From Mageeibacillus sp. UBA5438 (GTDB lineage: Bacteria; Bacillota; Clostridia; Saccharofermentanales; DTU023), in assembly GCA_002427535.1 (NCBI GenBank), contig DIRK01000038.1:1-6207 (forward strand): a stretch of 6,207 bases of DNA, given 5' to 3'. This document shows positions 1 to 5,410 of the stretch, piece by piece. A model generated the notes under the pieces. The model was not told where the DNA came from, did not search any database, and saw only the letters and a list, made by a program, of their open reading frames with translations. The position numbers and the translations under genes were made by a program. Position 1 is the first letter of the stretch, and every line of letters starts with the position of its first letter.

Positions 1-85
1 CATCGGCGGCATCATTTCAGCCGCGTTGATTGTCTATCTGACTGCGAGCGGCATTCTCCACGTCGGCCAAGCTTTTGCCTGGTAA
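1..85 (+). CDS. C-terminal end of a convergent membrane protein (partial, cut by window edge)
   Basis: Read from base 2 on the plus strand, an open frame of 27 codons ends in the tandem stops TAA (83-85) and TAG (86-88). The peptide is strongly hydrophobic (it contains GIISAALIVYLTASGIL) and looks like a last transmembrane helix followed by a short tail ending in FAW. The start and most of the gene lie outside the window, so the family cannot be named. The frame is convergent with the large surface-protein gene and overlaps its last 74 bases (12-85). Double stops and the helix-like composition argue for a real gene end, but 27 codons are few and chance cannot be excluded. No terminator follows it; the sequence downstream is coding on the other strand. 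Confidence 0.5.
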   Translation, partial: IGGIISAALIVYLTASGILHVGQAFAW

Positions 86-3000
86 TAGTTACCATTAAGA
101 CAAAAACGGTCAGCGCTAGGAACACGATCCCTATATGCTTCTTACTCTCCCCAGTCACAGGCGTTGGCGTAGGTGATTTTCTGTTTTGAATGACAATCTT
201 CTTTTCACCTTTCTGCCCGTTCATTCTAAATGGAAGCTCCTCTTCACTTCCCTCATAACCGTCAAGCGCTTTTGTCTCTTTTAGCACATAGTCACCTGGG
301 GGAAGTTTTCGGACGTCAATCACACCCTCCGAATCCGTCACCAACGTCGTGACTGAACCGTTTGCATTCAAGGTGTAAACACCTTCAGCAAAACTAAAGC
401 AAAGACGATTCGGCTTATGTTGATCCTCATACGAGTAGATCTCAAAGGAGACGCCGGCGAGTTTCTTCTGGCCGTCATCTTGATCAACTTTCTCAATGAT
501 CAAACGGGTCAGTCCATTGGTGAGTTCGCAATCTTCTTTTATGTTCCCGTATTCATCAAGTGTGACAAGAATTCTTTCATCGCTTAACACATACCCCCGC
601 GGCGCACTTTGTTCCGTAAAACAATACTCACCTGCCGTAAGGCCTTGGAATTTGGCCAGGCCGTAGCTATCCGTATTCGTGACACCCACGATCTCCCCCG
701 TGCTAGACCATAGGCAGATCGTCGCGCCTTCCAAGGGTTCTTTTGTAGTTTCATCCATTTTGATCAGCTGAACCACCATTTTATGATTTTCACATTCAAG
801 CTGAACCGATGGATTCGCTTCGCTTATGTCAAATATGTATTCCTCCCGGTCAACTGCGTAACCCGGAGGTGCCTTACGTTCCACTAATCGGTATGAACCG
901 AAGGGAAGCGCTAAAAGTTGTAAATGACCATTTTTATCGGTTACCAGATCTGTCATTATTGCTTCTGCCTCTTGATCGTTGTATGGGTAAAGTTCGAAGA
1001 CAGCGCCTTCCAAACCGAGCTCAGGCACTTTTGCATCTATTTTTCGAACCGTCACCTCTGTCGGTTGATTGAAAAATTGGGTCACGCCATGAACGGAACC
1101 ATGTTCGTCAATCGAAAAATGATGCAAACGACAATCACGCAAATAACCCGGAGGCGCAACGAGTTCTTCAAAACAATATTGCCCGACAGGAAGGCCTATT
1201 AGCAGGATATTCCCATCCTGATCGGTCGTTTTCTCGAAAAGAAGCGTGTCTTGGTCGTCATATACAGCGACTTTCGAACCCGCCACCGGCATGGACGTGA
1301 TGCTGTCGCGTTTTTTGAGTATGACCTCTGTCTGCTTGTTAAGAAGCAACATGACCACCGGATCTTCTTCATCTGAATGAAGCGTCACCGAAAAATCCGT
1401 AGGCGTCTGACTTCGCGCATAACCCGGAAGCGTTTCGATTTCGTGCAGTTCATAGTCTCCCACAGGCAAGCCCCGTACCGAGATGTGGCCTTCTTGATCG
1501 CTTACAAGCAGAGAGGACGCCGGACTTCCCGTAGAATCCGCCCAAGCATAAATTGCCTGATCTTCATTAAATACAAAGGTTAAGGGCTCTTCATCATCAA
1601 GAAGATAGATCTCAAATATAACACCAGGAAGACCGCTTCCGCTTTTTTCATCGATTTTATGAATTTCAAGTTTTGTCGGGCGATTATACATCGTAAATGA
1701 TTGTATTTCGCCCGTATCCATCACGATGAACTCGACAGCCAAAGAAAGTGTATACCCTTCAGGAGGACTGATCTCCTGCAGGCTATAACGGGTGCCGGGT
1801 TCCAAACCTTTGATCGTGTGAGGCTCTTTTGTCGAAAGCCATTCATCGATTACCGCCTCCGTTTCGCTTTCGACCAACCGCAACTGGGCACCGGCGAGCA
1901 TCTCATCTGTAATCTCATCTTTTTTTAACAGTTCCACCACAATCGGCGCATTGTCAATGATTATTTCGCTTGTCTTGCCCCAGTCGTCAATCTCGATAAA
2001 TCGTGTGTCGCGATTGATCACGAAAACGACATCCTCGGCGCTGGCATAACCCTTGGGTGGATTGATTTCCCTGATGTAATAACAACCTACTGGGAGTACT
2101 CCGGCTGAAAATGCGACGCCCTCTTCATTCGTCGTCATACGATCCACTGTAATAAGCTTCCCATCGTATTTATCCGTAAAAACGACGACCTCTCCCGCTT
2201 CATCGATTATTTGAAATGTTGCACCTTGCAAAGGCTCACCTGTTTCTTTGTCTCTTTTATTAATCTTCAGCCGAATCAATATTCGTTCGTTGCCGACATA
2301 AACAGCAACCGTCTTGTTGTGCTCCGTGATGATGACTTCCCAATCTTCTTCGTAAAGCAAATAAGCCTCTGGTGTCGACTGTTCGCGCAACATATACCGT
2401 CCGGCGCGTAACAAGGGTGTCGTCACCATGCCATTTTCATCGCTGACAAGCGTTCCCACCGCTCTGCCGTAAAGATCCCGTGCCGGCTCATTTTGCTCAT
2501 CGAAGAGTTCAAAACACGCCCCTTCAATAGGCTTCGCCGTATCCGTTTCAAACTTGATGATCAAAAGTTTTCCCTGTATGGGCTCATTTTCGACTTCTAA
2601 TCGCGATTCAACCACTGCTGTGTGCATATCCTGGTAGGAAAGCTGAAGTGTATGAACCTTGTCATTCGGGACGAAACCTGAAGGTGGCGTCACCTCCTTC
2701 ACCGTATAAGTCCCAAAGGGGAGCAAGCTCGATACCGCCTCTCCTGACGCGTCCGTCGTCAATACGTCAACCTGCTTTGCGTGATCATTAAAGATATGAA
2801 AGACGGCCCCCGCCAAAAGTTCTTTATTGATTGCATCCTTCTTGACCACACGTATTCGCCCTTGTGCCGTCTCGTTTTCGATTGACAGCGATTCGTCGAC
2901 AAGGGACGTATGCATATTCTTATAATTGAGCCTGATCGTTTTTAACGAATCATCGAGCAGATAAGGCGCGGGCACCCTGATTTCTTTTAAATAATACGTC

Positions 3001-4496
3001 CCAAGCGCCAAACCGCTTACTTCTGCCTTACCCTGCTGATTCGTTGTCAGTGTTGTGACAACGGCTTTTTGGCTGTTAAGAAGTTGAAAACTTGCCGCTT
3101 GGATCGGGTTCCCTGTTTCATCTTTCTTAATAATCTCAATCTTTCCCCTGGCTTTGTGATTGTAAAACTCAAAAGTGATTGTGCGCTCAGCGATAAGCGC
3201 CTGCGATTTGACATCTGTATCAACTATGTAAGGGATGGGCACCGATACTTCGCGGACATAGATCGTGGAGCCATCGCCCGTATCGAATTTTTGAGGCGCT
3301 GTCTTCCCGTCCACCCCTGTTGTCACCCGAAACGTCCTGCCTGAAGAAAAGGACGAAGATTGCGAGAGTTCGAATACGGCTCCCTCTACAGTCACACCAG
3401 AATCGGCATCACGTTTGATCACCTGGACATAGCCTTCATTGGGCGCATTTAGAATAGGATCATGCCAGTAAACAGAGTTAATCTCGTCCATCGCGATCTC
3501 AACTGTTCGTGGGTTGCTGTCAAGCTTGCAACCGGGAGGCGCGCTTATTTCTCTTAGCATATAGCTCCCCGGGGGCAGCGTTTTCCCCGAACTGTATTCG
3601 GAAGAATTCATTGTGATCGTTTTTGAAAAACCATCGGGGCCATCAAGTTTGAAAGTGGCGCCCGAAAGGCCCTGTCCATTGGTCGTGGATGCCTTCTTAA
3701 AACGAAAGCCCCCTAGATCCTGCGACGCAATGGAATATAGCGGACGATAAACCTGCTTAATAAAATAGCCCTTAGTGGAATCATCGTTATACCAGGGCCG
3801 GTTTAACCAACTGCTATCACGATAACTCGCTAATGAAGTGGAGCTCATACTAATGAAATAGACTTTGTCCGGATCATGATTAGGAATGTTCATATAGGCA
3901 TTTTCAGCCGAGGTGATCCTCCCAAGCACGAGGACAGAGTGGTTTAAAGCAGAACTATTACTGTTACCCGTGAGGACGATATCGCCAAGTTTCAACACAC
4001 TCGGGGATACGCCAGCACCAAGCGCCTGATAGAGTCTTGGCATCTGTGAAAGTTGCGATCCCAATGTGGAGACCGTCTGAGTATTGAAAACAAGGCCATT
4101 ACTGCTCGCGAACGTATGAGCGTTCGCCATCGTTTCGGCAATAGAATGGTAACGGCCGCCAATTTGAGAGGCCGTCGCCGTATAGACAACGTGCGTGACG
4201 AGATCCACACAGCAGAAACCTTGCGTCGATGTCATGAGGGGCACATACGACGTTCCGTTCAGCACTCGATTATAGGCGTAACCGAGCTGATTAGCCCGAT
4301 TGACGTGGGCTGCGGCGGCTCTCAGATAGCGTTCACGCGAGACGGCCACCTGATGCGGTTGAAGACTATTTCGCTGTTCAGCGGTGTAGGCGTGAATACC
4401 CCGAAGATGATTGGGTGGAAACCATGAGAAAATAAGGAAAAGAAGGATAAATACCGCTACGATTTTGATGTTCTTTTTGCGACAAAACTGGCCCAT
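12..4496 (-). CDS. Large cell-wall-anchored surface protein: NlpC/P60-like domain plus twelve SpaA/CnaB-type repeats
   Basis: This 1494-residue protein is predicted to be exported and fixed to the cell wall. Residues 1-39 form a signal peptide: KK-rich start, hydrophobic core about 11-26, likely cleavage near IHA or YTA. Residues about 85-255 resemble a papain-fold NlpC/P60-like domain, with CVDLV (Cys96) and LKLGDIVL followed by NHSVLVLG (His186). Residues about 264-1438 are twelve immunoglobulin-like SpaA/CnaB (prealbumin-like) repeats, each with a KxD-type first strand, GAxF, an LPxGxYxLxE E-box often followed by APxGY, and a closing Asn. The C-terminus has SPTPTPVTGE, a membrane helix (about 1454-1472) and a basic tail. 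The start is supported by AAGGAGG seven bases upstream of ATG. No YPK-type pilin motif is visible, so a monomeric adhesin or stalked enzyme is more likely than a polymerised pilin. No sortase gene is in the window. Ligand and substrate are unknown. The architecture is clear; the enzymatic role is inference. Confidence 0.93.
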   Translation of the reverse strand: MGQFCRKKNIKIVAVFILLFLIFSWFPPNHLRGIHAYTAEQRNSLQPHQVAVSRERYLRAAAAHVNRANQLGYAYNRVLNGTSYVPLMTSTQGFCCVDLVTHVVYTATASQIGGRYHSIAETMANAHTFASSNGLVFNTQTVSTLGSQLSQMPRLYQALGAGVSPSVLKLGDIVLTGNSNSSALNHSVLVLGRITSAENAYMNIPNHDPDKVYFISMSSTSLASYRDSSWLNRPWYNDDSTKGYFIKQVYRPLYSIASQDLGGFRFKKASTTNGQGLSGATFKLDGPDGFSKTITMNSSEYSSGKTLPPGSYMLREISAPPGCKLDSNPRTVEIAMDEINSVYWHDPILNAPNEGYVQVIKRDADSGVTVEGAVFELSQSSSFSSGRTFRVTTGVDGKTAPQKFDTGDGSTIYVREVSVPIPYIVDTDVKSQALIAERTITFEFYNHKARGKIEIIKKDETGNPIQAASFQLLNSQKAVVTTLTTNQQGKAEVSGLALGTYYLKEIRVPAPYLLDDSLKTIRLNYKNMHTSLVDESLSIENETAQGRIRVVKKDAINKELLAGAVFHIFNDHAKQVDVLTTDASGEAVSSLLPFGTYTVKEVTPPSGFVPNDKVHTLQLSYQDMHTAVVESRLEVENEPIQGKLLIIKFETDTAKPIEGACFELFDEQNEPARDLYGRAVGTLVSDENGMVTTPLLRAGRYMLREQSTPEAYLLYEEDWEVIITEHNKTVAVYVGNERILIRLKINKRDKETGEPLQGATFQIIDEAGEVVVFTDKYDGKLITVDRMTTNEEGVAFSAGVLPVGCYYIREINPPKGYASAEDVVFVINRDTRFIEIDDWGKTSEIIIDNAPIVVELLKKDEITDEMLAGAQLRLVESETEAVIDEWLSTKEPHTIKGLEPGTRYSLQEISPPEGYTLSLAVEFIVMDTGEIQSFTMYNRPTKLEIHKIDEKSGSGLPGVIFEIYLLDDEEPLTFVFNEDQAIYAWADSTGSPASSLLVSDQEGHISVRGLPVGDYELHEIETLPGYARSQTPTDFSVTLHSDEEDPVVMLLLNKQTEVILKKRDSITSMPVAGSKVAVYDDQDTLLFEKTTDQDGNILLIGLPVGQYCFEELVAPPGYLRDCRLHHFSIDEHGSVHGVTQFFNQPTEVTVRKIDAKVPELGLEGAVFELYPYNDQEAEAIMTDLVTDKNGHLQLLALPFGSYRLVERKAPPGYAVDREEYIFDISEANPSVQLECENHKMVVQLIKMDETTKEPLEGATICLWSSTGEIVGVTNTDSYGLAKFQGLTAGEYCFTEQSAPRGYVLSDERILVTLDEYGNIKEDCELTNGLTRLIIEKVDQDDGQKKLAGVSFEIYSYEDQHKPNRLCFSFAEGVYTLNANGSVTTLVTDSEGVIDVRKLPPGDYVLKETKALDGYEGSEEELPFRMNGQKGEKKIVIQNRKSPTPTPVTGESKKHIGIVFLALTVFVLMVTITRQKLGRRGECRSQSDRQSTRLK
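57..176 (-). other. Sortase-type cell-wall sorting signal with TPVTG motif
   Basis: Residues about 1441-1480 of the surface protein have the three parts of a sorting signal: a Pro/Thr-rich lead ending in TPVTGE (motif 1445-1449), a hydrophobic helix (about 1454-1472, HIGIVFLALTVFVLMV and on), and a basic segment RQKLGRRGECR. In canonical LPXTG signals sortase cuts between Thr and Gly and joins Thr to peptidoglycan. Here the Leu position is Thr, so a sortase with altered specificity may be needed. The tail is longer than usual, with about 22 residues after the helix. Confidence 0.75.
177..3707 (-). repeat. Twelve tandem SpaA/CnaB-type protein repeats (stalk)
   Basis: Approximate residue ranges are 264-350, 355-446, 451-543, 546-637, 642-736, 738-849, 851-938, 941-1053, 1056-1143, 1146-1237, 1240-1327 and 1329-1438. 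Each has a candidate Lys (267, 361, 457, 552, 648, 747, 858, 947, 1062, 1152, 1246, 1336), an E-box Glu (316, 416, 505, 601, 705, 810, 908, 1019, 1111, 1206, 1295, 1407) and a closing Asn (350, 446, 541, 637, 736, 849, 938, 1053, 1143, 1237, 1327, 1438). In CnaB-type domains this triad forms a Lys-Asn isopeptide bond assisted by the acidic residue. Nine repeats have a Lys-Asn distance of 80-88 residues; repeats 6, 8 and 12 are longer (102-106) because of an insert before the TDxxG turn. The repeats have diverged at the DNA level. Confidence 0.88.
3732..4244 (-). other. N-terminal papain-fold (NlpC/P60-like) domain of the surface protein
   Basis: Residues about 85-255. The segment QGFCCVDLVTHVVY places Cys96 at the start of a helix, matching the spacing of the NlpC/P60 pattern C-S-G-L-V. 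About 74 residues later LKLGDIVLTG is followed by NHSVLVLG, which matches the family's GD-hhh strand and the strand starting with the catalytic His (His186). A polar third residue is likely in the following strands (Asn205 or His207 are candidates). Members of this fold cut peptidoglycan peptides or amide bonds. The overall similarity is weak, and a CHAP-like or inactive relative is possible. It is not a typical thioester (TQxA) domain, because no TQxAIW motif is present. Confidence 0.55.
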
Positions 4497-4502
4497 AAAA
4501 AT

Positions 4503-4545
4503 ACCTCCTTACCTTTTGAACATAAGGATTCAAAAGTAAGAAGGT
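4503..4545 (-). promoter_or_regulatory. Hairpin enclosing the Shine-Dalgarno sequence of the surface-protein gene; possible terminator or translational switch
   Basis: Read on the minus strand, ACCTTCTTAC (4545-4536) pairs with GTAAGGAGGT (4512-4503) with one G-U pair. Above it TTTTGAA (4535-4529) pairs with TTCAAAA (4520-4514). The loop is TCCTTATG (4528-4521) and one G (4513) is bulged. The 3' arm contains the complete AAGGAGG ribosome binding site (4510-4504). Immediately after the stem come A, five T residues (4501-4497) and the ATG. The structure can therefore hide the ribosome binding site or act as an intrinsic terminator for metG-tatD RNA. The loop segment TCCTTA is also complementary to TAAGGA of the Shine-Dalgarno region. 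The pairing is seen directly; the function is inferred. Confidence 0.6.
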
Positions 4546-4573
4546 CATTAGTCCCTCTACCGGGGACAGTCAA
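4545..4573 (-). promoter_or_regulatory. Possible promoter of the surface-protein gene with a dyad spacer
   Basis: On the minus strand, TTGACT (4573-4568) matches the -35 consensus at five of six positions. Exactly 17 bases later lies TAATGA (4550-4545), a poor -10 match. An overlapping alternative, ACTAAT (4552-4547), matches better (four of six) but with a 15-base spacer. The 17-base spacer is itself a dyad, GTCCC-N7-GGGAC, which could be an operator. Either -10 would start RNA at about 4537-4541, inside the 5' arm of the hairpin that covers the ribosome binding site. The weak -10 keeps confidence low. Confidence 0.3.
4551..4567. repeat. Inverted repeat GTCCC-N7-GGGAC between tatD and the surface-protein gene
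   Basis: A perfect 5-base inverted repeat with a 7-base centre (4551-4555 and 4563-4567). It exactly fills the space between the candidate -35 and -10 boxes. It could be a regulator binding site or a short RNA hairpin after tatD. It is not followed by a T run, so it is not a convincing terminator by itself. Short dyads occur by chance. Confidence 0.35.
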
Positions 4574-4588
4574 TAGCGGACAAATTGT

Positions 4589-5410
4589 TTAGATTCTAAA
4601 AAGTCGCAAGGCATTCGCGGTCGTCTGTTCGGCGACATCGTTCACGCCCTTGCCCATAATCTCAGCCACCTTCTCCCCTATGAGCGGCAAATAAGATGAT
4701 TCATTGCGTTTCCCCCGGAAGGGAACGGGCGTCAGATAAGGCGCGTCTGTTTCCAACACAAGCCGGTCGCAGGGGACGGCTTGGAGCGCGGCGATAGGTT
4801 TTTTCGCGTTCTTGAAGGTCAACGGGCCGTCAAAGCCAATCATGAAGCCCAAGTCGGTCAGTAAGGGCACCGTCTCAGCGCTCCCCGAATAACAGTGAAT
4901 GACACCCGCGGGTGCCTCTTTGGAAAATAGGCCGTCGTCATTTGCCGCATTCAACATATTGAGCGTGGCCTCGGTCGCCTCACGCATGTGAATGACGACC
5001 GGAAGAGATAGTTCATAAGCCAATTCAAGTTGCTTTCGAAAATTTTTTTGCTGGACATCTCTTGGAGAAAAATCATAGTGGTAGTCAAGCCCGATTTCTC
5101 CGATCGCCACCACAGCCTTGTCGCGACCTTGTTTTTGGGCACGTTTATTCGTGTCAAGGATAAGTTCCTTTAAACGCTCTGAGGTTTTTTCATCACAACT
5201 TTTGGCGTCGTGGGGATGAACTCCCACCGCCGCGTAAAGCATAGGGTGTTCGAGCACAAACCGGCATATTGTTTTTGAATCTTCTTCGTTGGAAGACGCC
5301 AATAATATGCGTGTCACACCCTTGTCACGCGCGCGCGCTAACACCGCGTCAAAATCCTCTTCGAACGCTTCGTCCTGCAAATGCGCGTGCGTGTCAAACC
5401 ACTCGGTCAC
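4589..5410 (-). CDS. tatD: TatD-family metal-dependent hydrolase (YabD/YcfH-like DNase)
   Basis: This 273-residue cytoplasmic protein has the full-length TIM-barrel amidohydrolase fold of the TatD family, whose members are divalent-metal-dependent DNases; the cellular role of the YabD/YcfH branch is not well defined. Visible metal and active-site motifs are the N-terminal DTHAH (His8, His10), VGVHPHD (65-68), GEIGLDYHYD (Glu105), VVIHMREA (His141), VIHCYSG (His172) and LVLETDAPYL (Asp222), followed by the family C-terminal segment FRGKRNESSYL. The start is GTG at 5410-5408. It overlaps the metG stop TGA in the sequence GTGA, so translation is probably coupled to metG; only a weak AGAAG lies upstream. 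The metG-tatD order is common in Firmicutes. Length and all key residues look normal. Confidence 0.95.
   Translation of the reverse strand: MTEWFDTHAHLQDEAFEEDFDAVLARARDKGVTRILLASSNEEDSKTICRFVLEHPMLYAAVGVHPHDAKSCDEKTSERLKELILDTNKRAQKQGRDKAVVAIGEIGLDYHYDFSPRDVQQKNFRKQLELAYELSLPVVIHMREATEATLNMLNAANDDGLFSKEAPAGVIHCYSGSAETVPLLTDLGFMIGFDGPLTFKNAKKPIAALQAVPCDRLVLETDAPYLTPVPFRGKRNESSYLPLIGEKVAEIMGKGVNDVAEQTTANALRLFRI

Noticed and set aside
80..94. Inverted repeat TGGTAA-TAG-TTACCA at the plus-strand stop codons, considered as a shared terminator
   Set aside because: Only 6 AT-rich pairs with a 3-base loop and no T run on either side; too weak for a terminator.
809..3344. Several plus-strand open frames of 66-92 codons opposite the repeat region
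   Set aside because: All lie within the well-supported minus-strand repeat protein, have no convincing ribosome binding sites or domains, and fit chance frames opposite coding DNA.
177..3707. Repeat protein considered as a polymerising major pilin
   Set aside because: E-box motifs are present, but no YPK-type pilin motif was found and no pilus sortase gene is in the window.
4209..4244. FCC segment considered as a thioester (Cys-Gln) adhesin domain
   Set aside because: The TQxAIW partner motif of thioester domains is absent, while the CVDLV and GDIV...HSVLVLG pattern fits an NlpC/P60-like fold better.
4053..4427. Plus-strand open frame of 124 codons opposite the N-terminal part of the surface-protein gene
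   Set aside because: It is antisense to the papain-like domain, rich in Arg and His, and shows no recognisable domain; a mirror frame of a real gene.
4551..4567. GTCCC-N7-GGGAC considered as an intrinsic terminator for tatD
   Set aside because: The 5-pair stem is short and followed by TAATGACC, not by a T run; the later hairpin ending in TTTTT is the better candidate.
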